Assembly: GCA_964035575.1 (NCBI GenBank)
Contig: OZ037859.1
Span: 1-64,000, forward strand
Length of the DNA: 64,000 nucleotides
Direction of reading: 5' to 3'
Origin: Rhynchopus sp. YZ270_cl-10
Lineage: Eukaryota; Euglenozoa; Diplonemea; Diplonemida; Diplonemidae
Shown: one piece after another, positions 19,963-31,300 of the stretch
Position numbering within the stretch: the stretch's first letter is position 1
Layout: each line of letters starts with the position of its first letter
Made by a program: the position numbers and the translations under genes
Notes under the pieces: generated by a model
What the model was told of the DNA's origin: nothing
What the model saw: only the letters and a program-made list of their open reading frames with translations
The model's database searches: none

Positions 19963-20073
19963 GCGTCCAAACCGGTCGCTATGTGTGTAGGGATTGCCAC
20001 CCTGAAGCGGGAGCCGTGTGTGGAGGTAGATGTGGCACCGTCTGCAGAGGACATGGACCGGTTTGGACGCCGC
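19960..20073. other. 18-bp perfect inverted repeat at the array/OTU junction
   Basis: GCGGCGTCCAAACCGGTC (19960-19977) is the exact reverse complement of 20056-20073, separated by 78 bases. The left arm begins in the last repeat unit, so it straddles the junction; the right arm lies inside the coding sequence. It parallels the hairpin at the LINE 5' edge. Confidence 0.9.
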
Positions 20074-22538
20074 AGTGCAGGGGCCGTGGAACCTCTCTGT
20101 GACGATGCGAACCCTGACGACGATATGAGTCGTCCTGCAGACCGAACGGAGGAGCAGCAGGGGAAGCGCAAGAGGGACGTGAAGCCGGACCACGTGGAGC
20201 CACCGAGGAAGCGGACCGGGAGGTTCGATTCGGCCACCGTGATTCCGGAAGGGCCTGGTCTCGATGTGGTGCGTGAGTGGGAGTTTTTGCGTGAGTGCCC
20301 GGCAGCGCAGAGGCCTCGGGCGACGGAGCAGGCGGCCAAGCTGGGAGCCTCGAAGGTGACTTGGTCGTTTGTGGCGGGGGACTGTGCTTTTGAGGCTTTG
20401 CTCTTCGCCACCGGGCGCACGGATTTGACGGTGGAGGGTCTGCGCCAGGCGGCAGTGAAGAAGGTCCAGGGCCGCGCTGATCTGTCGAGTGCGGCTGTCC
20501 CTAATTTTGGGGTCTGGCAGCGGCTGATGACGAGTGGGGACAGAGGAGACCAGCGTACGTGGGCGGATGCCATTGCAGTGGCGGGGGCAGGGGAGGCTCT
20601 TGAGGTATCTGTGGTCATCCTCAACGAGTTCGCCCGCCCTTCTCTGATGGTGCCAAGAAAACGGCCTAAGGCAGTGGTCCTTCTCCTCCACTCGGGTGAT
20701 CAGGATGCGGCAGATGGATCCGGCAGTATCCCGGGACACTACGAGCCCCTCACCATGGACCCGGCTCTGCAGCAGCACATCCTGTCTTTTGAGGCCACAG
20801 GTGGTAAGGGGGAGTGCCAGTCAGAGCGCCCCATGGCTTTTGTGGGAGCGAGGGAGGCGGAGGCGTCGAACACTTTCCTGCAGTGCGAACAATGCAGCAA
20901 GCTCTTCGATGCGTCGGACGCACACTTCTGCTGTCACACGTGTGGTGGCTTGGCATGTCTGCACTGCGCTCAGGGGTCCAAGCACTGCCCTCTGTCGCAA
21001 ATTGGCAGGGCGGAATACTTCAGTGCCCTGTCTTTTTTGCACTCGAATGTTCCGGCTCAGGCTGCCTCTGCGGAGGGGAGCGGAGACCCACCACCTAAAC
21101 GGGCTCCTTCTCCAGCAGTGCCAGCTCCCGAGGGCGAGGACGTCGAGGAGGTAGACACGCCAATGGCGGGCGAAGAGGGGCAGCAGGCAGAACAGAAGCA
21201 GCAGAAGCACGAGAAGCAACGGAAACAGCAGAAGCAGCAACAACAAAAGGCGGACCAGGATAAGAAGGAAGCGTTGCAGCGTGCGTCGGACGCGTGGCAG
21301 CAAGCCCTGGAGGTACGGCGGGAGCATCGTCGGTCGTGGGGACCGGATTTGGCCGCGCTTCGGGGCACTTTTGGCGACCGCCAGCAGGAGTTGAGTCGTT
21401 TCCTGGAGGAACAGAATGTGCGTCTGGACCAGGCGAAGGCGGCGGACAGGGGTTCATTTTTTTTTACAAGGGGTTCATTTTTTTTTACAGGGGTTCATTT
21501 TTTTTTACAGGGGTTCATTTTTTTTTACAGGGGTTCATTTTTTTTTACAGGGGTTCATTTTTTTTTACAGGGGTTCATTTTTTTTTACACAAAAAACTAT
21601 GTTAAGACGAAATCCTACCGATGTGCCTACATGGGGCGTCCCCCGTTAGTAGTGCGCCAGATGAGGGGCATGAAGCGAAAAGCGGCTAAAGGTGCAGGCC
21701 TGTGTTGCAGCACAGGTCTGGAGAGTTGAGGCAACTCGCCTGCTGAGCGTGAGAGGAATCAAGGCAGAGGTTCGCTGTCCAAGTAAAACCTACCCTGGTC
21801 ATCCTCTGCCTGTTTTGTTTTCTGTCGTGATTGTTTGTGTTTGTGGGCGGGATCAGATGGGTGGAGGGTGTTTGCTTTTTGTTTAGCTTGGAGAAGGGCC
21901 ACTCTCGCACACTCCTTGTTATCTATCATCTAGTTTCATTTTTTCATGCATCCCCAAAGTATGTAGACAGAGAGTCAAGACCACCTTGGCCAAAAGGGTT
22001 TTTTCACCACACTTTTCTTTTGCTTCCATTCGTGGAAGCGTTTGCTTTTCTTCTGTTCCTGGCCTGACGTGTGTTCAACAGGTGTGCTATTTTTACTGAG
22101 TGGAATCCATTTTTCTTTTTCCAGGTGAGGCACTAAAACAAGACATCCTGCAGACAACGAAACAATGGGCACGTGTGTTTTTTATTCTCCCTTCCCTTCT
22201 TTTAAGTAAGGAGGATTAGGTCTTCTTTTTTTCCTTTTTTTGCCCCATAAGTGTGACGCCTGTGTATTCAAATTGATTAAAAAGAATAAAAAACAAACAC
22301 ACGATGCAGTTTCTTGTTTTGTTTAGGAGGAAGTGGCCACTTACTTTACTTTACCGCCCACCTTTTATACTAAAACTTGAAACACCGACCTTTTTTGGTC
22401 ATCATTTTTTCATTTCCTTTTTCCTTTTCCATTTTCCTGTTCATTTTATTGTCTTTATTGTTTACTCCATTCTTCCTTTTTCCTTTCTTCTATTCTCACA
22501 TACAAAAAAAGACCAAGTACATAAAAGAGAAAAAAAAT

Positions 22539-22572
<34 letters not shown>

Positions 22573-23383
22573 ACAGGCATCGTGTGGAGGAGCTGACCGC
22601 CAGGCACAAGCGGGAACTCGCAGAGGACGCGAAGAAGATGCATGCGCAGTACTTGGAAGACTGCGATCGGCACCCCGAAGCAGGAGAGTCGCTCCGGGCG
22701 GAGTATGACAGGCAACGCTGCGAGAGGCATTACGCCATCGCAGCTAAGCATGAGTCGGAGCAGAAGGCGACCACTCTGTTGTTGACGGCGGTGAACCTCT
22801 CCCGACAGCTGGAGGCAGAACGCATGGTGGCATACGGGCGGTGCTTTGGGGTGGTGTGCGAAGGGCGGCTATTCCGTCAGGCGGTTAGGAAGATAGCAGG
22901 GGAGGCCGGATACTGCGATACCTGGGGCAAGACCAGCGCGGTCATCGTCGTTCGGGAAGGCAGGGTCAGCTGGGGAACCCCTTCTCGGGATCAGCTGGAG
23001 GAGGAGGTGGGGCGACAGGCCGAGGCGGCAGACACCGAGGTGCGTGTGAAGGTGGAGGAGATGGATGATGATGAGCAGGAGCAGGAGGAGGACCTCGACA
23101 CCGCGATGGAGGGGGCGGATCGCTCGCATTCTCTGTCAGTGGAAGGCATCCCTGACCAGAAGAAGCAAGCGAGGGTGAGGGAATTGCTGAGGGCGCAGAG
23201 CGAGGCTTGGATGTGGACGGAGGAGGAGCGGACGGAGAGGGGGGGTCTTTTCCCGTGCCTCACCATGGGGTCGCCGGTGCCTTCTTCTGTGACGAAGTGG
23301 ATCTCCCTGTTCCACTACCGTCAGGGAGAGAAACAGGATGGCAGACCCTTGTTGTCACTCCCCCTCTCTACCGCTACTTTCAC
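19981..23383 (+). pseudogene. OTU-like cysteine protease / zinc-finger / coiled-coil gene split by a retroelement
   Basis: Reading starts at an ATG 18 bp past the repeat array (MCVGIATLKREP). OTU enzymes are cysteine proteases that cleave ubiquitin-type linkages. The catalytic Cys lies in AGDCAFEALLF (about residue 132) and the His in GHYEPL (about 250). A Cys-rich treble-clef or B-box-like finger follows (CEQC, CCHTC, CLHC; about 302-345), then a Gln/Lys/Glu coiled coil. At 21,450 the frame is interrupted by a 1.1-kb insertion. It resumes in the same frame at 22,578 after the 7-bp duplication, with the coiled coil continuing (HRVEELTARHKREL). It then runs to a second insertion at 23,384, so the C-terminus is unknown. 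The OTU plus finger module closely resembles the second OTU module of the RLE LINE at 25.3-32.3 kb, so this may be a truncated or separate ORF of a related element and not a host gene. Confidence 0.8.
21451..22570 (+). mobile_element. Non-autonomous poly(A) retroelement, copy 1
   Basis: 1.12 kb inserted in the OTU gene, flanked by the 7-bp direct repeat GGACAGG (21444-21450 and 22571-22577). The 5' end is about seven tandem 20-bp units (GGGGTTCATTTTTTTTTACA). The body is about 900 bp of T-rich sequence without a credible ORF. The 3' end is a poly(A) run (22,530-22,570). Target duplication plus poly(A) indicates insertion by LINE machinery (SINE-like or a truncated LINE). A nearly identical body occurs inverted at 23,384-24,538. 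Confidence 0.88.
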
Positions 23384-24538
23384 TTTTTTTTCTCTTTTGT
23401 ACTTGGTCTAGTTTTTTATGAGATTAGAAAGGAAAAAGGAAGAAATGGAGAAGACAATAAAGACAATAAAATGAACAGGAAATGGAAAAGGAAAAAGGAA
23501 ATGGAAAAAGGAAAAGGAAAAAATGATGACCAAAAATGGTCGGTGTTTCAAGTTTTGTATAAAAGGCGGGCGAAGAGTACGGAAGAGCCAACAGAATTTT
23601 ATACAAAACAAGAAACTGCATTATGTGTTTGTTTTTTATTCTTTTTAATCAATTTGAATACACAGGCGTCACACTTCTGGGGCAAAAAAAGGAAAAAAAG
23701 AAGACCTAATCCTCCTTACTTAAAAGAAGGGAAGGGAGAATAAAAAACACATTGCCTTTGCTTTGTTGTCTGCAGAATGGTTTGTTTTAGTGCCTCCCCT
23801 GGAAAAAGAAAAATGGATTCCACTTGGTAAAAATAGCACACCTGTTGAACACACGTCAGGCCAGGAACAGAAGAAAAGCAAACGCTTCCACGAATGGAAG
23901 CAAAAGAAAAGTGTGGTGAAAAAACCCTTTTGGCCAAGGTGGTCTTGACTCTGTCTACAAACTTTGGGGATGAATGAAAAAATGACACTGAATAAATAAC
24001 AGAGAGTGGGCGGGTAAGCCACTTCTCCGAGCTAAACACAAAGTAAACACCCTCCACCCATCTGATCCCGCCCACAAACACAAACAATCACGACAGAAAC
24101 CAAGACAGGCAGAGGATGACCAGGGTAGGTTTTACTTGAACAGCGAACCTCTGCCTTGATACTTCACACGCTCAGCAGACGAGTTGCCACAACTCTCCAG
24201 ACCTGCTGCAAAACAGGCCTGCACCTTTCACCGCATTTCGCTTCGTGCCCCTCATCTGGCGCACTACTGACGGGGGACGCCCCATGTAGGCACATCGGTA
24301 GGATTTCGTCTTAACATAGTTTTTTGTGTAAAAAAAAAATGAACCCCGTGTAAAAAAAAAATGAACCCCTAAAAAAAAAATGAACCCCTTAAAAAAAAAA
24401 TGAACCCCTTTTAAAAAAAAAATGAACCCCTTTTTTAAAAAAAAAATGAACCCCTTTTTTAAAAAAAAAATGAACCCCTTTTTTTAAAAAAAAAATGAAC
24501 CCCTTTTTTTAAAAAAAAAATGAACCCCTTTTTTTTTT
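23384..24538 (-). mobile_element. Non-autonomous poly(A) retroelement, copy 2 (inverted)
   Basis: The reverse complement matches copy 1 along most of its length, from the 5' repeat block (24,330-24,538) through the shared body to an A run at 23,384-23,391. Its 5' block has about nine GGGGTTCATTTTTTTTTA units. The T-free spacers of copy 1 are replaced by homopolymer runs that lengthen steadily toward the 5' end. No clear target duplication was found, although GGACAGG recurs about 15 bp beyond the 5' end, at about 24,555. Copies 1 and 2 face tail to tail across about 810 bp. Confidence 0.85.
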
Positions 24539-25323
24539 GTTCCACATCAAACTGGACAGGGCAAGGGGGGTACGTTTATAATTCACATGAAAGGCGCTTG
24601 GTCCGAGCGAAGCGAGGGCCAAAAGTCTTACAATCAGTACATGTGCCGGTTTAGTTAGAACGAGGCACAAAAGTGAATTAAACGAGGGAGATATTTGTCA
24701 TCAGCATGTCGCCCTATTATGTATCGTTGTTTGCCGAGCGAAGCGAGGCATACAACTATATTTAGCTCTATGACAATTTGGGATAAAGGAGGGGTGAACA
24801 TTAACACGGGAGAGGCAGGGGTGAATATAGACTGTCCAGTCTGTGTGGTTTTGCTGTATTTCCAGTATTGGTGCCCAGCTGGTTCTGGAGGGGAGGAAGG
24901 GGCGGGATGGGGCTTTCTTTTTACAATACGAAGTTCCTTTCTTGTTACTTTTGTTTTGTCTCTTGTAGTCTTTTTTGTTTGGATGATTAACGCCAGTAGC
25001 GACCCCCCATGGAACTCGTAGGGGATGGGGTGGGGGAAAAAATCTCCGTCGCTTACTCCTAGGCCGACGCCCACAGACAAACCGCCTCCTTGGCTTACTC
25101 CTGACGTTTTCTGTGAGGGGGAAGATTTGGAATTTACATACAAGGGGCTTGACACCAGGGGGATTACACACATGTATCTAATGGGAGGGGTTGGGGGTAA
25201 AAAGGAAACAGGGAACTAAACAGGTGTTGCTACACACAAAAGTTGGGGTGGGGGAAAATAACAGAGAAGGGAAGGGCAACAGTGCCCACATAAACCACAA
25301 TCACAACCAATCGCGAGGCCCTT
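24539..25323. other. Probable 3' region of the RLE LINE, no gene
   Basis: 785 bp downstream of the RLE-LINE stop codon on the minus strand. It contains two GAGCGAAGCGAGG motifs (near 24,606 and 24,738) and scattered purine-rich tracts. No convincing ORF, poly(A) end or target duplication is visible, so the 3' limit of the element is not fixed. Confidence 0.5.
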
Positions 25324-28300
25324 CTATTTGAAGGTCGCCTCCATCATCAGCACCAGGACCGCCCTAAGCGCCCCGTACTGACTCGTCTGCCGTCCTCCGA
25401 CGCGCCCCAGCTCCTCCCGCTGATCCCACCACGCGTCCAGCGCCTCGTACGCCACCTCCGGTGCCAAGGGAGTCATTCCCTCTCGCCTGGTCCCTCCCCT
25501 GGGGAAGAAGCAGTCCGCCCACTCTTCGACATTTCTCGGCACCCTGTCCCCTTCCTTCTGGCTGTGTGGGACTAACCCTTTCGCCTCCACATCCGACCCT
25601 CGCGAGATAGGGGGAGAAGGCCGCCTTGCTGTGGTCTCCGCAGACCTGTCCTCCACTACACCGGAGCGACGAGTGTGGTTCCCCTGCGCCCGCCGCGAAG
25701 TCCCAAGGGTGGTCAGCTTCGTCCTTCTTTCCGCGTGGGACTTAGCCGTCCATCCACCAGTCTTCGCTGAACCCAAGTGGTGGTCACCAGTCAGAGCTGT
25801 TGGTGTGGTGTTGTAGCTCTGCTCTGATGGCCCCCAGACGAAGGATTCTGCTGCGGTTGCGGTGTTGTTGTCCATGGTGGTGTCGTGGTCGGCGCAGTCG
25901 GCGGAATCCTCCTCATCCATAACCTCCTCCTTCACCTCCGTTGCCGCGTCCTGTGGGGGAGCTGGGTTGCTGTTGTAGTAGCTACCTCCCACTGTCTGCG
26001 ATGTTGTCGGCTGAACTGGCTGAACTGGCTGAACTGGCTTTGCCCTCAGCACACACTTTGCGTTGGCGCTCCCACATCCCTCACACCATGTGCGCTCGCA
26101 GGAACTACAAAACCAGTGGGGGACACTACATTCGGTGATGAGTGCGCAGTTTTCGCACGTGAGCAATTCCCCCTGTCTCCCCGGGCGCTCCTCCATCCGT
26201 GACAGCGCTCCGGTGCTGTGGCACTGCATCTCTGGAAGGGGGGTGTCGGGGGCAAGGCTTCGCAGATATGCAAACGTGTTGTCTGTCATGCATAACGGCG
26301 AGAAGTGGCCAGCCTCGTGAGCTCCTGTGTGCAGCACTGCTACGGCCCCGTTCGACTTGCTGGCTGGTCTATGGATGTGCACCTTAGAGTCCGATGACAC
26401 GACCGCCACAATGACTACCTGCAAAGCCCGTGCCAGACCCGCCAGTGCTGTCTGGTCCGCCCACGACCTGCGATCCCTGTTCCCTGCCAGGCTCATCCAT
26501 CGCACCCAGGTCGCGAGGTCGGGCATCGCATTTCTCGCCAGGTCAGCATCTCTCTTCACTCTCTCCACCGCCAGGGACCGAAGGGTCGACGATGTCACCA
26601 CCTTCCAGCTCCGCACTGACCAGCACACTGCGTCGAACGCACAGTCTCCTACTCGGAACGGCACGGGCACCTGCGGTCGGGACAGCCCCCACTTCACCAA
26701 GTTGGCCTCCAGTTCGCTGTGGGGGGTTGGGTCCTGTGCTGCTGTCTCTGGCGCCGTTTCCTTCTCGTTGCCTGTCTCTGGCTCCTCCTCCGCACTCACC
26801 CTGATGTCTCCCTGGTGGTCGTCTGTCACTTCCAGGTTAGGTAGATGGTCGGGGGGCAAGCGTATCAAGTCCCCCTCTTCCGGGTCGACGGTGGGATCTA
26901 AGTCCACACGCTCTCGCAGAGGACCCCTCAGGCAACCAGTCAGAGACCCTCGATCCGTCGCGGCCTTCCCGATCTGTCGCTGCAGCGTCGTCCCTAGCCC
27001 CCAATTCCACCTCTGTGACATCTCCACTCTGTTCCCAAGCTTCCTGTCCGCTGCGAAACGGAGCATCTGCTGCCATATCGACGCCGCCGCGGGTCCCAGA
27101 CCTCCTGTGGTCTCCAGGGCGAAGGGTGTGAACGCCAGCCGCTCCGCCGCACACGCGTCACCATGCTTCTTCCTCTTGGCAGTTTCCGCCTTCGTCGCCG
27201 CGTACCCCTTCGCGACTGCGGCACCCTGCACCATCGACGCTGACGTCGGCGTCCACACAGTCACATCGATAGCTCGTCCTCTCGACTCCCCGACCCCTGT
27301 GGACAGCAGAATGTCAGCGGGCTTGTTGTTGCCCAGGATGAGGTGGTTGGGTTCCAGGATGGGGCTCAGACCTGCCTCATTTGCTGCTCCATACACATAA
27401 TCGCGTACTGAGTTATGTCGCAGTATACGATGCCCACCCATTCTGCAGGCGAAGATGTGGTCCCCCCTGGTGTCCATGGGCTGGTTGCATTGCCTGCATG
27501 AGACACCCTCCGCGTATATGGGGAGGTGGAGGCGGAGTCTGGCTGCGGCCTTGAATGCAATCGGAGGGATGTAGTGCTCCCAGGTGGGGGGTGCAGTAAG
27601 CCAGGACCCTGCTTGGGGGAGGGCCAGAGAATTGAGACGCGCCTTGTCGTACGCATCACCCTTGACGAAGAGGTCCCGCAATTGTTCCTCCAGGATCCCT
27701 GCAGACAGATCACGTTGACGCAGGGGGACGGCTGGCTGCAGCTTGGGGTCAATCCTAGCACCTTCAGCCACTTGCTCGTTGTACAGCGTTGCCGTCCGTT
27801 CCCATCCTTCGGCGTCCCAGGTGAAGCTGGGGTCCAGTTCGGTGCACAGTTGGTGCAGGCCGCTCCTTGCTCCCATGGCTGCTGCAGTCCAGTGGTCGCG
27901 GATGCGGCGCACGCCCATGCCCCCTACCCTACATGGCAGTGCGGCCTGTCTCCGTGCTTCTTCCGGCAGGCCTCCATCCTCATCACCAAAAAGCGCGGCC
28001 AGGGCAGCGTCTACCTCCTTGTCGTACTGGCTGAGGTACTTGTGGGTGCACGCGTGACCAATGGCTCTCATGTAGAAAACCATGCGTGCAAACCCCTCGC
28101 ACTGACGGAGTAATGTCAGTCCAGCCTGCGAGTCAGACACCTTCTGCAGCAGACGCAGTTGCACCGCGAATTCCTCCACCTTCTTCTCCATGTACGCTTC
28201 GCAGTACTCGTCGTCCCCGATTGGCGCCCCCAGGAACGCAAAGCCTCCATACTTCACGCTCATCACTTTTCCTTCACAGGCTGAGCAAGTCTCCGCCAAG

Positions 28301-31300
28301 TCAGTGGTGTGGCTGCACACGGGGAGGCCAGCTCTGTCCAGGTCCAACGGAGTCTGCTGTCCTAGGGCGATGACTTCACACTTTGACAGCTTCACCTTCA
28401 GCCCCAGCTCCGCACTGCGTGTCCTCACTAACTCCAGCGCTCGAGCCACCGCCTCTGGGTTCCCCATGATCGTCCCATCATCGAGGTACCAGATGCTACA
28501 GTCGATGCCCTGGACTGCACGCACTTCGTCTGTCAGTGCTTTGATCCCCAGGGAGAAGAGTAGGGGCCCTGCGGGGTCGCCTTGCTGCGCGCCTCTGGTG
28601 GATGGGATCATCTCGTCACCATACACTAGCCCGGTGTGGGAGTTGTAGCACCATTCGACCCACGGTGAAATGGACGGGAGATATTTCCTTGTGGCTTCCA
28701 GAAAAGTCTTGCGAAAGATGCTGTTGAATGCGTTCTCGTAGTCAATCTGTACGATCACTTTGTCGCTCCCCTGGTGTCGTTTTGCGTATGCTGCCACAAC
28801 CATTGTCGCCGCTTCCAGTCCACCGTCCACCGCCACCCCAACTTGTCTCCCTGGCAGCAGCACTCCTCGTGCCTTTTCCCTCACAGACGCCACCTCGATC
28901 TTGCTCACGACTCGCCGAAGTGTGTTGCCTGCAGAGATGGGGCGGACGTCGCCTTGGTCACCCTTCTTTAACGCCACCAGAGTAGCTCCTGCCATGAACA
29001 TAGCTGTCTCGGAGGGGGCTTTCCCGCGTCGCAGCAGGTCCAGGACTTGCGTCATCAGTGGCAAGATGTTCAGGTCCGGGTGTTTGACCATCCACCCCTT
29101 GAGGTGATCCCCGCGCAGACCAAAGGGACCTGGAGCAGAGCCCTTTGCCATGCTATTTATGGCTTTGAGGGCGGCGATCGGCTTCAGCGGCTCGGAAGCA
29201 ATTTCCGGCAGAGAAGTGGCAGGTTGGGGTTCCTCATGGGGGTGCTTTCTGCGGAGGATGTCTGTGGATTCCTCAGTACGCTCTGCCAGCCCACCCTTGT
29301 GGAGGCGGCTCATCCCTGCTGCCATCCTCCCATTCCGCACCTCCCGGACCATCGCCTTCTCCCTTTCTTCCCACGTTGGTTCCTTCCGCTCCTTCTCCTT
29401 CTTCGTACCGCCTGTGCGATTCGCAGCTGCTCGCCACATTGCTGCGATCTCACCTTCTCTCCACTCATCCACATCCTTCTGCCGCAAGACTGCCACCTTC
29501 GTCTTGAGGTGCTTCCCACCTCGCTTCGCCGGTAGGACCAGCTTCGCGAACATGCACAAACGTTTCCAGCTTGCCTCATCGCCAACTGCGGCCACATCCT
29601 CAAGTGCCTGGGTGAACTCCACAGCGGCTGGACGGTCGATGCTCGTGGGGATCGCATCTGTTGTCCTGATGGGGATTTGAGCTATCTCCCACCACTCCGG
29701 CAAGTCAACGTCGTCTGCCTTTTCCACTGCGGTGCGTTCCCTGGGTGTGGGCTTTGCGATCGCCTTTACCAGTTTCGCACACTGAAGACATGTCTCCTTC
29801 GATGCCGACCGTATCCCCCCACACGCTTCACACTGTCCTAACCCCAACTTGTTGAGGGTGTCGTGGGGGATGTGGTCGCCGGAAGACAGGTGTGCACCGA
29901 TGTGTGTGCGCAGGCCGGGAACAGAGAAGGGCTGGGGACGGTGTAGACTGCTTCCGTTGCAACACGGAACAGGGCAGAAGAGCCTCGGTGCATCAGCCCC
30001 CAGAGGAGAAGGCGACTCCTTCGTCATGGCAGGGATGGGTGTTGCTGTTAGGCCTTTCGGGTCAAGCTCTGCGAAGGGGGCCGACTGGACCATTGCCAGG
30101 GCGTTCTTTGGGTCCATTTGCACTTCCTCATAGTGATTATTGAGGAGTGAAACTACCCTGACGCGGCGGTCTTTCTGCGTCCGCAAGTCTTTCGATGAGG
30201 CTGCGGGGTTGATCGTCACCACTGGATTCGGCCCAGGCTGCACTACCGCTATCGTGGTGGACCATGCATTTGCTGCCAGGTGTAGGGTGAGGTGGTTGCC
30301 CCACACCTCAGGGTTGGTGAGGCCGTCAATGAAGCTTGACAGCTGTGCCTCGGTCTCGAAGTAGCGTCTGAGACCGGTCTTCACCTTCGTGACCCGCGCT
30401 CTGTCAGCCAGCTCAGTGCGTGCTTTGCTGACATCCAAGTACAGCGCGTTCTTCTTACCCAGTAAGGCCACGTACATGCACTCGCCGTTGGCTGCGTTCG
30501 GCACCCTCTTCCCCCCATGCACCTCGAGGAATGCGTCAAGGTTTGCCGCCTCCTCCAGGTTGATGTCCCCGTCTGCTCCACCTGCCAGCGCCCCGGGCCC
30601 CAGGCTTATGCTCTGAGGTGACAGCTCCCACCCGTCCCCTGTCCCCGCCGGTCGCCTCAACCTCTGCATGAAAACCCACACCCTGCTGGCAAGTACTCGC
30701 AACCACAGCCTCCCGCTACGTGCTCTGTATCGGCCCTGTAGGAGCCCCTTCCTCAGCAGCACACTCAGCAGCTCTGCGTCCCGGATCAGTGCACAACCCA
30801 AAGCCCGTGGCGCCGATCTCCCAAGCTCATACCCCACGCAAACCAGAGCCCAGATGGCCACCCACTGCAAAGCCACTCTCACAACGGCTGCCCTTATCCT
30901 GCGGAAAAGTTGAGAGGGCGGACGCTTGCATGGCGCCTTGCGCCGACGGAACCTGCTCGCCTGTGCCTTGGTCCAGTTCAAGGACCTGTGACCTCGGCGC
31001 GTCCTCCTGGTCCCCCTCCTACCCACCAGCCACAATATGAGGTGACTGAGGGTAGGGGCGCGTCTGTCCTTCCACATGTCCAGGACCGCGAAAGACACAA
31101 ACACACCCCACTCAGGTGCCTCGGCTACCCAGCGGGGGTCTGGTCGGCGCAGAGAAGAAAGGCGTTCCCAAAGGATGCTCCACCAGTCAAACCCAAGCCC
31201 ATGTTCTGCACGCCCCATGTGAACATTGGGGGTGATAAAGGTCCCCCACACCCGTAACGTCACACAGTAACTCTGTCCTTCTCGCCCCGCAAGGCTGGCC

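Noticed and set aside
21451-24538. Single DNA transposon with 1.1-kb terminal inverted repeats
   Set aside because: The poly(A) tail, a 7-bp duplication around the left copy alone and the in-frame continuation of the coiled coil in the centre favour two retro-insertions. The extra GGACAGG at 24,555 keeps the alternative open, so it is noted in the findings.
24655-25173. 172-codon minus-strand ORF
   Set aside because: Basic, low-complexity and without a domain; it lies in the likely 3' UTR of the RLE LINE.
26327-27400. Plus-strand ORF opposite the RLE LINE
   Set aside because: Antisense to conserved RLE/OTU coding sequence; no recognisable domain.
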